DNA from: Pseudomonas allokribbensis
Lineage (GTDB): Bacteria > Pseudomonadota > Gammaproteobacteria > Pseudomonadales > Pseudomonadaceae
Assembly (NCBI RefSeq): GCF_014863605.1
Contig: NZ_CP062252.1
Coordinates: forward strand, 2,799,001-2,863,000
Length of the DNA stretch: 64,000 bases
Reading direction: 5' to 3'
Shown here in pieces: positions 18,087 to 25,763 of the stretch (within the stretch, counting starts at the first letter, position 1; each line of letters begins with the position of its first letter). The position numbers and the translations under genes were made by a program. Under the pieces are notes generated by a model. The model was not told the origin of the DNA and ran no database searches. It worked only from the letters and a program-made list of their open reading frames with translations.

Positions 18087-18350
18087 ATGAAAGACGCAAT
18101 TCGCCTCGGCGACTCCACCACCCACGGTGGCAAGGTGCTCGAAGCCTTCTCCCAAACCAACCTCAACGGCAAGCCGATTGCCGGGGTCGGTCACAAGGTC
18201 AGTTGCCCATTGTGCAAAGGGGTATTCCCGATTGCCGAGGGCAGCAGCACCTACACCGTCGATGGCACACCCATTGCGCTGGACGGTATGAAAACAGCCT
18301 GTGGGGCGGCGCTGATTGCCAGCGGGCCCAAAGGGGCCGTTGTCAGTTAA
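18087..18350 (+). CDS. PAAR-domain protein (T6SS spike tip)
   Basis: This 87-residue protein is a single PAAR domain. It starts MKDAIRLGDSTTHGGKVLEA, the usual GDxTxHGG pattern, then GKPIAGVGHKVSCPLCKG, and ends with LDGMKTACGAALIAS. The Cys and His residues would bind the zinc at the cone tip that caps the VgrG trimer. Because the Rhs effector upstream has no PAAR of its own, this free PAAR probably completes the spike. An AAAGGAG ribosome site precedes it. A short, related, degenerate sequence lies 550 bp downstream. Confidence 0.9.
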   Translation: MKDAIRLGDSTTHGGKVLEAFSQTNLNGKPIAGVGHKVSCPLCKGVFPIAEGSSTYTVDGTPIALDGMKTACGAALIASGPKGAVVS

Positions 18351-18380
18351 ATCCATATTTGCACATTGATTGCCATCTCC

Positions 18381-18406
18381 ATGACGCGGCCTTTTCGGCG
18401 CGTCAT
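18381..18406 (+). terminator. Possible terminator after the PAAR gene
   Basis: ATGACGCG and CGCGTCAT pair across a GC-rich loop containing TTTT, 30 bp after the PAAR stop. The following bases (TTTCAAC) are only weakly T-rich, so termination efficiency is uncertain. Confidence 0.45.
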
Positions 18407-18485
18407 TTCAACAAGACTTGCTTCAACCAAAACATGCTTCACCCAAAACAGAGTTCAAAACTCTCCAACATTTAAAGGAATAAAT

Positions 18486-18881
18486 ATGAAAACCGCTTCT
18501 TTGATTCTCGCCATGGCAGCCGCTTTTGGCACCAGCATGCTCGCCCACGCCGAAGGGCAAGACGCCGCCACCCTGAAAGGGATATACGACAACGGCCGCA
18601 ACATGTCAGGTCTGATTAAAAGCTGTGTCGACAAGGGGTTCCTGAAAGCAGATAGCACCGAGAACGCCAATAAGATGGTTGCATTCGTTGGCAACATGCC
18701 TGGCGATTTCGACAAGCGTGACGGCGACAAAAACGAACAGTTTGGCCGTAAAGGCGAAGTGTTCACGGATGGGGAATACAAGAGCCTGGAAAGCAACCTG
18801 CCGCCGAACCTCACCCTTAAACAATGGTGCGAACAGGCCGATCAAGGCATGCGCGAAGGGTTGAAGCGCGTCGGTCTGTAG
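18486..18881 (+). CDS. Small exported protein of unknown function
   Basis: This 131-residue protein has a clear Sec signal peptide (MKTASLILAMAAAFGTSMLAHA, cleavage probably after AHA). The mature part of about 109 residues is charged, with two Cys (SCVDKG and WCEQAD) that could form a periplasmic disulfide. An AAAGGAAT ribosome site precedes the ATG. I do not recognise the family. It closes the T6SS island, so a link to secretion or to periplasmic protection is possible but not shown. A larger in-frame opening extends upstream, but the signal peptide fixes the start. Confidence 0.7.
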   Translation: MKTASLILAMAAAFGTSMLAHAEGQDAATLKGIYDNGRNMSGLIKSCVDKGFLKADSTENANKMVAFVGNMPGDFDKRDGDKNEQFGRKGEVFTDGEYKSLESNLPPNLTLKQWCEQADQGMREGLKRVGL

Positions 18882-18901
18882 CAGTCAGCCGATTCAGGAC
18901 C

Positions 18902-18950
18902 GACGGTAACGGCAAGCCGATTGCCGCGGTCGGTCCTGAGGTCAGTGGAG
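18902..18950 (+). pseudogene. Short PAAR gene remnant
   Basis: The stretch reads, in one frame, DGNGKPIAAVGPEVSGAPS, which matches the PAAR protein's LNGKPIAGVGHKVSCPLC at both protein and base level, but has lost the Cys pair and the flanking PAAR sequence. It lies 20 bp after the small exported protein. It looks like a remnant of a duplicated or recombined PAAR gene at the island border. Confidence 0.5.
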
Positions 18951-18967
18951 CCCCCTCGATAGACAGA

Positions 18968-19102
18968 CCTAAGCTAATGCAAAAAAGATATTTGTTCGGA
19001 GTTTTATATATCGTTTAGTTTTGATTCACAGACGAATCAAAGCATCAAACCGACAGACCCCCGATTGCCATGACGGCACACGCTGAATCGATCACAGGCT
19101 CT
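18968..19102 (+). promoter_or_regulatory. 135-bp shared regulatory element, copy A
   Basis: This segment aligns without gaps, about 105 of 135 positions identical, to 25572-25706, in each case upstream of a transporter operon. Conserved blocks are CCTAAGCTAAT, TATTTGTT, ATCGTTTAG and a 3' block CGATTGCCATGACGGCA followed by CGCTGAATCGATCA and GGCTCT. The AT-rich first half looks like a promoter with an activator site (CysB-type control is a guess from the operon contents). The 3' half, with GCC/GGC and CGATT/AATCG complementarity, could be transcribed leader. Confidence 0.7.
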
Positions 19103-19110
19103 TCAGGTTT

Positions 19111-19130
19111 GATTCACACGGGAGTGAATC
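19111..19130 (+). promoter_or_regulatory. Hairpin enclosing the ribosome site of the 2OG-oxygenase gene
   Basis: GATTCAC (19111-19117) and GTGAATC (19124-19130) are exact inverted repeats that flank ACGGGA and end directly at the ATG at 19131. The Shine-Dalgarno GGGAG (19120-19124) lies mostly in the loop. An upstream inverted repeat with the same arms (TTTGATTC at 19020-19027 and GAATCAAA at 19034-19041) could pair alternatively. Translation control is possible; equally these may be protein-binding operators. Confidence 0.4.
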
Positions 19131-20183
19131 ATGCCGCACACCTCAGACATCACCGCATTACCCATCCTCGACTTGTCCCTGCTCGACGGTACGCCGCAGC
19201 AGCGCCAGACCTTTCTCGATGACTTGCGCCACGCCGCGCGCGACGTCGGTTTTTTCTACCTGACCGGTCATGGCATCGACGCTGGTCTGCTCCAGCAAGT
19301 GCAAGACCACGCCCGCCAATTCTTCGCTTTGCCTGACAGCGAGAAAACCGCCGTCGGCATGGTCAACTCCCCGCACTTTCGCGGTTACAACCGCGCCGCT
19401 TCGGAGATCACTCGCGGCCAGCCCGATCAGCGTGAACAGTTCGATCTGGGCGCCGAGCGTGAGGTCTTGCCGTTGACGCCCGACAGTCCGTTGTGGGCGC
19501 GCCTGCAAGGCCCCAATCAATGGCCGCAGGCATTGCCGCAACTCAAACCGTTGCTGCTCGATTGGCAGCAAGCCATGACCCAAATGTCTTTGCGCCTGTT
19601 GCGCGCTTTTGCCAAGGCGCTCGCGCTTCCGGAAGACGCCTTCGACCAGTTGTACGGCGATAAACCCAACGAACATATCAAGTTGATTCGCTATCCCGGG
19701 CAGCCCTCGAAGGCGAGCAATCAGGGCGTCGGCGCGCACAAGGATTCGGGTTTCCTCAGCTTCCTGCTGCAAGACCAGCAGGCCGGTCTGCAAGTGGAAA
19801 TCGAAGAAGGTCGCTGGATCGATGCGTTACCACGGGACAATACCCTGGTGGTCAACATCGGCGAATTGCTGGAGCTGGCCACCAACGGTTATCTGCGCGC
19901 CACGGTGCATCGCGTGGTCTCGCCGCCGGCAGGCAGTGAACGGTTGTCCATCGCGTTTTTCCTTGGCGCGCAACTCGACGCGGTGGTGCCGCTGTACCCG
20001 TTGCCGGCGGTGTTGCTGCGCGAAGCGCGGGGGCCGGCGAGTGATCCGCTCAATCCGTTGTTCCGTGACGTCGGCTGGAATTACCTCAAGGGCCGACTGC
20101 GCTCCCATCCCGATGTCGCGCAGCGCTTCTATGCCGATGCGTCGAATACCCGGACACCGCTTCGCAAGACCGCCAACGCCTGA
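19131..20183 (+). CDS. Isopenicillin N synthase-like 2-oxoglutarate/Fe(II) dioxygenase
   Basis: This 350-residue cytoplasmic oxygenase has the DIOX_N domain first (PILDLSLL ... DVGFFYLTGHGI) and the 2OG-Fe(II) domain second. The iron triad is His203 and Asp205 (GAHKDSGFLS) and His260 (VHRVVSPP); the 2-oxoglutarate site RxS is Arg271-Ser273 (RLS). It sits 27 bp before a MetQNI-type transporter and under the shared 135-bp element. Oxygenases placed like this usually attack the imported compound, for example to release sulfite or another nutrient group; the actual substrate cannot be read from the sequence. Confidence 0.85.
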   Translation: MPHTSDITALPILDLSLLDGTPQQRQTFLDDLRHAARDVGFFYLTGHGIDAGLLQQVQDHARQFFALPDSEKTAVGMVNSPHFRGYNRAASEITRGQPDQREQFDLGAEREVLPLTPDSPLWARLQGPNQWPQALPQLKPLLLDWQQAMTQMSLRLLRAFAKALALPEDAFDQLYGDKPNEHIKLIRYPGQPSKASNQGVGAHKDSGFLSFLLQDQQAGLQVEIEEGRWIDALPRDNTLVVNIGELLELATNGYLRATVHRVVSPPAGSERLSIAFFLGAQLDAVVPLYPLPAVLLREARGPASDPLNPLFRDVGWNYLKGRLRSHPDVAQRFYADASNTRTPLRKTANA

Positions 20184-20210
20184 TCCATCACTCGCAAAAG
20201 GACTCTTCCC

Positions 20211-21020
20211 ATGTTGAAAAAAGCAGGCTTGACCCTGGCCGTTCTCGGCGCGCTGGTGGCTTCGTTTGGCGCTCAGGCGCTGGAACCGTTGCGCGTTGCC
20301 GCCGACCCGGTGCCACACGCACAGATCCTGGCCTACATCCAGAAAATCGATCCGCAACTGAACCTCAAGGTGATCGAAATCCCTCAGGGCGTGAACTCCA
20401 ACGAGTTGCTGGTTCACGGCGATGTGGACGCCAATTACTTCCAGCATCTGCCGTATCTGCAATCCCAGGAAAAAGCCCTCGGCGAGAAACTTGCGGTGGC
20501 CGCGACGGTGCACATCGAACCGCTGGGCATCTACTCACATCGCCACAAAACCTTCGCCCAAGTGCCGGACAAAGGCACCGTCGCCGTACCGAACAACGTC
20601 ACCAACCTGAGCCGTGCGCTGTACCTGTTGCAGGACAACGGCCTGATCAAGCTCAAGCCCGGTTTCAATGACCCGGCGGCGGATCAGGCAACGCCCAAGG
20701 ACATCGCCGAAAACCCGAAACACCTGAAGATCCTCGAAATCGAATCGCCGCAACTGCCTCGTGCGCTGGACGATGTGGACCTGGCGGTGATCAACGGTAA
20801 CTACGCGCTGGAGGCCGGTCTGGTGCCGGCCAAGGATGCGCTGGGCCTGGAGAAAGCCGAGCACAACCCTTACGCCAACATTCTGGTGACCACGCCGAAA
20901 CTGGAAAACGATCCGCGCATTCAACAACTGGCCAAGGACCTGACTTCGCCGCAAGTCGCCAAATACATCGCCGAGAACTTCAAGGGCTCGGTGATCCCGG
21001 TGGCGGACGCCAAGCCATGA
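20211..21020 (+). CDS. MetQ/NlpA-family substrate-binding protein
   Basis: This 269-residue protein has a Sec signal peptide ([23 protein letters not shown]). There is no lipobox Cys, so it should be a soluble periplasmic protein, unlike classical MetQ lipoproteins. The NlpA/MetQ fold is clear: [68 protein letters not shown], and [12 protein letters not shown]. It probably binds methionine or another small sulfur compound. It is followed by metN- and metI-like genes with 4-bp overlaps. Confidence 0.88.
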   Translation: MLKKAGLTLAVLGALVASFGAQALEPLRVAADPVPHAQILAYIQKIDPQLNLKVIEIPQGVNSNELLVHGDVDANYFQHLPYLQSQEKALGEKLAVAATVHIEPLGIYSHRHKTFAQVPDKGTVAVPNNVTNLSRALYLLQDNGLIKLKPGFNDPAADQATPKDIAENPKHLKILEIESPQLPRALDDVDLAVINGNYALEAGLVPAKDALGLEKAEHNPYANILVTTPKLENDPRIQQLAKDLTSPQVAKYIAENFKGSVIPVADAKP

Positions 21021-21817
21021 TCCTCGTCGAGCAGTTGAGCAAGACTTACCCGTCAGCGCCGACACCGGCGCTGGATCAGGTATCGCTGAGTATTCCCGAT
21101 GGTGCGATCTACGGGATTCTCGGGCGCAGCGGCGCGGGCAAGTCGACGCTGTTGCGCTGTCTCAATCTGCTCGAACGCCCGGACTTCGGGCGGATTCTGC
21201 TGGACGGCGAAGACCTCACGGCGCTGTCCGACGGTGAGCTGCGCCGGCAACGTCAGCGCATCGGCATGATCTTTCAGGGCTTCAATCTGCTGCATTCGCG
21301 CAACGTGTTCGACAACGTCGCAGTGCCGCTGGAAATCGCCAAAGTCGCCAAACCACAGCGTCATGAACGGGTTCGGGAGCTTCTGGATCTGGTGGGCCTG
21401 AGCGACAAGGCTGGAGCATTCCCGTCGCAACTGTCCGGCGGGCAGAAGCAGCGGGTGGGCATCGCCCGGGCCTTGGCGGCGCGTCCGGCGTATCTGCTAT
21501 CGGACGAAGCCACCAGCGCCCTCGACCCGGAAACCACCGCGTCGATTCTGGAGCTGTTGCGCGATATCAACCAGCAGTTGGGTTTGACCATTGTGCTGAT
21601 CACCCACGAGCTGGACGTGGTCAAGTCGATCTGCGATCACGCTGCGTCCATGGCCAACGGAAGATTGGTGGAGGCGGGGCCGGTCGCCAGATTGCTGGCG
21701 ACTCCGGATTCCGCGCTCGGCAGCTCGCTGCGGCCCAGTTGCGGTTTGCCGCTGGGGCACGACACACCGGGGCTGAGTTTTCTGCGGCAATACGGTGTAC
21801 GGGCGGCCCACTCATGA
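21017..21817 (+). CDS. MetN-like ABC transporter ATP-binding protein
   Basis: This 266-residue ATPase powers import with the MetI-like permease. Walker A is GRSGAGKST, the signature is LSGGQKQR, Walker B is [15 protein letters not shown] and the switch His is in LITHELD. Canonical MetN is about 340 residues with a C-terminal NIL domain that senses methionine; here the protein ends soon after the ATPase core, so that feedback domain is missing. Start and stop overlap the neighbouring genes by ATGA. Confidence 0.9.
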   Translation: MILVEQLSKTYPSAPTPALDQVSLSIPDGAIYGILGRSGAGKSTLLRCLNLLERPDFGRILLDGEDLTALSDGELRRQRQRIGMIFQGFNLLHSRNVFDNVAVPLEIAKVAKPQRHERVRELLDLVGLSDKAGAFPSQLSGGQKQRVGIARALAARPAYLLSDEATSALDPETTASILELLRDINQQLGLTIVLITHELDVVKSICDHAASMANGRLVEAGPVARLLATPDSALGSSLRPSCGLPLGHDTPGLSFLRQYGVRAAHS

Positions 21818-22485
21818 ACCGTACCGTCGACTGGAATGAAATCTTGCAACTGGTGCTCAACGCCACCGGCGAGACCCTGTACATGGTGCTGCTCGCCGGG
21901 CTGTTCACCTTGCTGATCGGTTTGCCGCTGGGGGTGTTGCTGTTCATCAGTCGCCGTCAGGGTCTGTATCCGTTGCCCCGGATCAATCAGGCATTGGGCG
22001 CGGTGATCAACCTCGGTCGGTCGCTGCCGTTCGTGGTGATGCTGATTGCCCTGATCCCGCTGACCCGGCTGGTGGTCGGCACCACGTTGGGCAGCACGGC
22101 CGCCGTGGTACCGATCACTATTGGAGCTTTTCCGTTTTTTGCGCGGATCGTCGAAAACGCCCTGGACGAAGTTGAAAAGGGCCGGATCGAAGCGATCCTC
22201 GCCATGGGGGGCGACATCCGTCATGTGATTTTCAAAGTGCTGTTGCCCGAGGCGCTGCCAGCCTTGCTGGCGGGCGTCACCCTGACGCTGGTGATGCTGA
22301 TCGGTTTTTCCTCCATGGCAGGAGTGATCGGTGGCGGCGGACTGGGCGATCTGGCGATCCGCTACGGCTATCAACGGTTCAACAACGAAGTGATGGTCGC
22401 CACCGTCGTGGTGCTGGTCATCCTCGTCCAGGGCGTGCAGAGCCTGGGCGATCGGCTGGTGCGATCGCTGGCTCATCGACGTTGA
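21814..22485 (+). CDS. MetI-like ABC transporter permease
   Basis: This 223-residue inner membrane protein has about five hydrophobic segments and the MetI loop [29 protein letters not shown] (quoted in part: EAxxxMG...lPEA). The ATG at 21814 overlaps the metN-like stop (21817); the longer open frame upstream is not used. It ends convergently 15 bp from the cupin gene on the other strand. With the two preceding genes it forms a complete importer. Confidence 0.9.
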   Translation: MNRTVDWNEILQLVLNATGETLYMVLLAGLFTLLIGLPLGVLLFISRRQGLYPLPRINQALGAVINLGRSLPFVVMLIALIPLTRLVVGTTLGSTAAVVPITIGAFPFFARIVENALDEVEKGRIEAILAMGGDIRHVIFKVLLPEALPALLAGVTLTLVMLIGFSSMAGVIGGGGLGDLAIRYGYQRFNNEVMVATVVVLVILVQGVQSLGDRLVRSLAHRR

Positions 22486-22500
22486 AGGTCGGTTGCAGGC

Positions 22501-22914
22501 TTACTTTTTGATGGGCGTGACGAGCACCGTTTCGTCGGTGTCGAGGACGAATACCGCCAGCAGGCGTGCAGGCTGGGTATCGCTGGCGTTGGCACTCACC
22601 AGGTGCACGGAGCCCGGTTCCTCGACGAAGTTTTCGCCGACGTGGTAGATCTTTTCCGGCTCGCCTTTGACTTTGATGCGGAACGAGCCTTCCAGAACCG
22701 TGGCGTAGATAAAGGCAGTTTTCGGATGAGTATGGGACGGCGATGCCGCTCCCGGCCCGTATTCGACCACCACACCTCTCATGCTCTTGCCGGGGATGTT
22801 GGGAATCGGCCGATCAAAGACCACCGAGACCTTGCCGGCGGGTGGCTCGGCGGCCGACGCGGCGCTGATCGACAGCGCTGCGAATACGGCAGTCAGTAAA
22901 AATCGGATGACCAT
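22501..22914 (-). CDS. Exported small cupin-domain protein
   Basis: This 137-residue protein has a Sec signal peptide (MVIRFLLTAVFAALSISAASA) followed by one cupin barrel with the metal-binding pattern HTHPKTAFIYATVLEGSFRI and GENFVEEPGSVHLVSANAS. An AAGGAG ribosome site lies before the ATG. Similar periplasmic cupins are annotated only as cupin proteins, and no substrate can be proposed. It follows the NAD(P)-binding gene on the same strand and is probably co-transcribed with it. Confidence 0.8.
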   Translation of the reverse strand: MVIRFLLTAVFAALSISAASAAEPPAGKVSVVFDRPIPNIPGKSMRGVVVEYGPGAASPSHTHPKTAFIYATVLEGSFRIKVKGEPEKIYHVGENFVEEPGSVHLVSANASDTQPARLLAVFVLDTDETVLVTPIKK

Positions 22915-22957
22915 GTTTTTTCTCCTTGGCAAAAAGGGAAGGGAATGGCGCGAATGA

Positions 22958-23710
22958 CTATCGCGCGGTCGACCGAGTGATCCAGTCTTCAAAACGGATG
23001 GCACCCAGGCGCGAGTGCTTGCCGGTGACCAGCGATTGATCGTCGAGCAGCGTCCCGTAGTAGCGTGCGTGCACGTCCGGTACGACCTTGCGGTTGTCCT
23101 GGCTCGCCTGCAGGAAGCGTCGGACCAGTTCGTCCAGCGGCAGCGCTTCGGGCCCTCCGACATCCACTGAGCCGTTGAGCGGGGCGGCCAGGACGACGTC
23201 TGCCAGCGCCGCCACCACGTCGCCAGAAGCAATCGGCTGAATCAGCGCTGGTGGCACACGAAGTTCATCGGCGACGGCAAAGGATTCAGCGATGCCACCG
23301 ACAAATTCGAAAAACTGCGTGGCCCGCAGGATCGAGTAAGGCATGCCGGATGCCTTGATCAGGTTTTCCTGGGCCACCTTGGCGCGCATATAGCCGGCCT
23401 CGGGCAAGCGTTCACACCCGACAATCGACAGCGCTACGTGATGGTGCACCCCGGCAGCTGCCTCGGCCGCCAGCAGGTTACGGCACGAGGTTTCGAAGAA
23501 GTCGAGGACGGCCTGATCCTCCCACGACGGAGCATTGGCCACGTCGACCACGACATCGGTGCCGTCCATGGCGGCCGCCAGACCTTCGCGGGTGATGCTG
23601 TTGACGCCCGTGCTGGGGCTGGCGGCGAGCACGTCATGGCCGCGTTCGCGAAGAAGGTTCACCAGTTTCGAGCCGATGAGGCCGGAGCCTCCGATAACGA
23701 CGATCTTCAT
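22958..23710 (-). CDS. Atypical SDR / NmrA-like NAD(P)-binding protein
   Basis: This 250-residue protein begins MKIVVIGGSGLIGSKLVNLL, a GxxGxxG Rossmann motif, followed by TDVVVDVANAPSWED and HHVALSIVGCERLPEAGYMRAK, the pattern of NmrA/SDR atypical proteins that act on or sense NAD(P). The start at 23710 matches the conserved N-terminus and is preceded by GAGGAGAGACCCC. It is divergent from a large winged-helix regulator, which may control it and the downstream cupin. Confidence 0.85.
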   Translation of the reverse strand: MKIVVIGGSGLIGSKLVNLLRERGHDVLAASPSTGVNSITREGLAAAMDGTDVVVDVANAPSWEDQAVLDFFETSCRNLLAAEAAAGVHHHVALSIVGCERLPEAGYMRAKVAQENLIKASGMPYSILRATQFFEFVGGIAESFAVADELRVPPALIQPIASGDVVAALADVVLAAPLNGSVDVGGPEALPLDELVRRFLQASQDNRKVVPDVHARYYGTLLDDQSLVTGKHSRLGAIRFEDWITRSTAR

Positions 23711-23951
23711 GGGGTCTCTCCTCGATGACGCCAACCATTGGCGTCGTTGGAATGGAGAGTGCCGGTGCAGGGGAGAGAAGTCCTTGTGGCGACCTTGGGT
23801 TTGCCTTGTCGAACCCTTGCATTTTTGTCCAGCCAGCGCCCCGGAATGGACGCAGTGGCGTGTTCAAGTCAGGCGTATTATCGTTCTCGACTTCTCACCA
23901 TCTGCCGCCCGGGACACGGAGTTGAAGGCGCGTCGCCAAGGGACGTTCGCT

Positions 23952-25520
23952 GTGCCATTCACGTTTGAAGACTATGTACTGGATCAGGAACGTCGCGAGC
24001 TGACCTTGCGCGGGCAGGTCGTGGCCGTCGGCCCGCAGGTCTTCGATCTGTTGCTGCTGTTCGTCAACAACCCCGAACGCGTGCTGAGCAAGGACGAATT
24101 GCTCGGCACGGTATGGAGCGGTCGCATCGTTTCCGAGTCGACGATCACCAGCCACATCAACGCCGTGCGCAAGGCTATCGGTGATACCGGCGAGGAACAG
24201 CGTCTGCTGCGCACGGTCGCCCGCAAGGGCTATCGTTTCATTGGCCAAGTCAGTTCCGATATGACCGAGCCGGTGCCTGACACCGACGAGGGCTCAACTG
24301 CATCTCCCCGCGTATTGGCGCTGCCGGACAAACCCTCGATCACCGTCCTGCCTTTCTACAATCTGAGCGGCGATCCCGAACAGGATTACTTTGCCGACGG
24401 TGTCGTGGAGGACATCATCGCGGCGTTGTCGCGTCTGCGCTGGCTGTTCGTCATCGCACGCAATTCGAGCTTCACGTTCAAGGGGCGCACGGTAGATGCC
24501 CAAGGAGTCGGGCAGGAACTGGGCGTGCGCTATGTGCTGGAAGGCAGTGTGCGCAAATGCGGAAATCGGGTGCGCATCACCGGGCAACTGATCGACGCCA
24601 CGAGCGGGGCACACATCTGGGCCGAGCGTTTCGAAGGCACCCTCGACGACATCTTCAAGCTGCAGGATCAAATCACCGAAAGTGTCGTCGGGGCCATCGC
24701 GCCACAACTGGAGCGCGCGGAGATCGAGCGCGCCAAACGCAAACCGACGGAAAGCCTCGACGCCTACGATTACTACTTGCGCGCCATGGCAAAGCTGCAC
24801 AGCGGCACCCAGGAGGCCATCGAGCAGGCGCTGCCGATGTTCTACAAGACCCTCGAACTCGATCCGGAATTCGCTTCCGCCTATGGCATGGCCGCCTGGT
24901 GTCACTTCTGGCGCAAGCTCAATGGCTGGATGACGGATCGGCCGGCCGAGATCGCCGAAGGCATTCGACTGGCGCGTCTGGCGGTCACGTTGGGGCGCGA
25001 TGATGCCGTGGCGTTGACGCGCGGCGGACATGCGCTTGCGCACCTGGCCGGTGATGTGGATGCCGGTATCGCCTTGCTCGATCGCGCGCGCCTGCTCAAT
25101 CCCAATCTCGCACCCGCGTGGTTTCTTGGCGGAATTCTGCGTGCGCTTCGCGGTGAAACCGCGTCCGCCATCAAGGACTTGAACCATGCTGCGCGCTTGA
25201 GCCCGCTGGATCCGGAAATGTTCAGAATGCACGTCGGCATGGCCCTCGCGCATTACTTCGCCGGGGACTTCGAGGCCTCGGCAGATTTCGCCGAAAAAGC
25301 CTTGGGTAACCTGCCCACGCTGTTGGTGGCGGCGGCGCTGGTGGCGGCCAGTCATGCGCTGGGCGGGCGTCCGGATAAAGCCCGCTGGGCGATGCAGCGT
25401 TTGCAGACGCTGAATCCGGCGTTGCGCCTTGGCCACCTCAAGGACTGGCTGCCGATTCAACGGCCCGAGGATTTTGCCCGGTTCATTGAAGGGCTTCGAC
25501 TCGCGGGGTTGCCGGAGTGA
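23952..25520 (+). CDS. Winged-helix (CadC/OmpR-type) regulator with TolB-like and TPR regions
   Basis: The protein has 522 residues from a GTG at 23952 with AAGGGA upstream; the frame is open further 5' but overlaps the divergent promoter. Residues 1-105 are an OmpR/PhoB-type winged helix (VGPQVFDLLLLFVNNPERVLSK, SHINAVRKAIGD, RKGYRFIG). About 125-250 is a TolB-like/adenylate-cyclase-associated N-terminal region (SITVLPFYNLSGDPEQDYFADG, YVLEGSVRK). The rest is TPR-like (about 280-500). There is no membrane segment, so it is a soluble regulator. The divergent NAD(P)-binding/cupin pair is the likely target. Confidence 0.8.
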   Translation: MPFTFEDYVLDQERRELTLRGQVVAVGPQVFDLLLLFVNNPERVLSKDELLGTVWSGRIVSESTITSHINAVRKAIGDTGEEQRLLRTVARKGYRFIGQVSSDMTEPVPDTDEGSTASPRVLALPDKPSITVLPFYNLSGDPEQDYFADGVVEDIIAALSRLRWLFVIARNSSFTFKGRTVDAQGVGQELGVRYVLEGSVRKCGNRVRITGQLIDATSGAHIWAERFEGTLDDIFKLQDQITESVVGAIAPQLERAEIERAKRKPTESLDAYDYYLRAMAKLHSGTQEAIEQALPMFYKTLELDPEFASAYGMAAWCHFWRKLNGWMTDRPAEIAEGIRLARLAVTLGRDDAVALTRGGHALAHLAGDVDAGIALLDRARLLNPNLAPAWFLGGILRALRGETASAIKDLNHAARLSPLDPEMFRMHVGMALAHYFAGDFEASADFAEKALGNLPTLLVAAALVAASHALGGRPDKARWAMQRLQTLNPALRLGHLKDWLPIQRPEDFARFIEGLRLAGLPE

Positions 25521-25571
25521 TGGCTCGAGTGCACCTGCTCCGATCTCGCGGACATGCACGGCGGTACCGGG

Positions 25572-25706
25572 CCTAAGCTAATACCAAAACGGTATTTGTT
25601 TGTTGTTTTTAAGATCGTTTAGCTTTTACTGACTCACCAATCAGACTTTCAAACAATAGAACCCTCGATTGCCATGACGGCACGCGCTGAATCGATCAAA
25701 GGCTCT
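25572..25706 (+). promoter_or_regulatory. 135-bp shared regulatory element, copy B
   Basis: This is the second copy of the element at 18968-19102, of identical length and with the same conserved blocks at the same positions (CCTAAGCTAAT, TATTTGTT, ATCGTTTAG, CGATTGCCATGACGGCA, CGCTGAATCGATCA). It lies 57 bp before the sugar-type ABC operon. In this copy TCGATT and AATCGA bracket the 3' block as a 6-bp inverted repeat. The shared element implies co-regulation of two otherwise unrelated importers. Confidence 0.7.
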
Positions 25707-25763
25707 GCAGAATTTTCTTGCTGATGGGCGCCACACACTGGCCCATCGACTTTAAGGATTTGT

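Noticed and set aside
22915..23232. Larger minus-strand frame joining the cupin protein to upstream sequence
   Set aside because: The extra part is a shadow of the NAD(P)-binding gene in another register; the signal peptide and AAGGAG fix the cupin start at 22914.
23535..23951. N-terminal extension of the winged-helix regulator in the same frame
   Set aside because: It overlaps the divergent NAD(P)-binding gene and its promoter, has no domain, and a GTG with a ribosome site lies just before the conserved DNA-binding domain.
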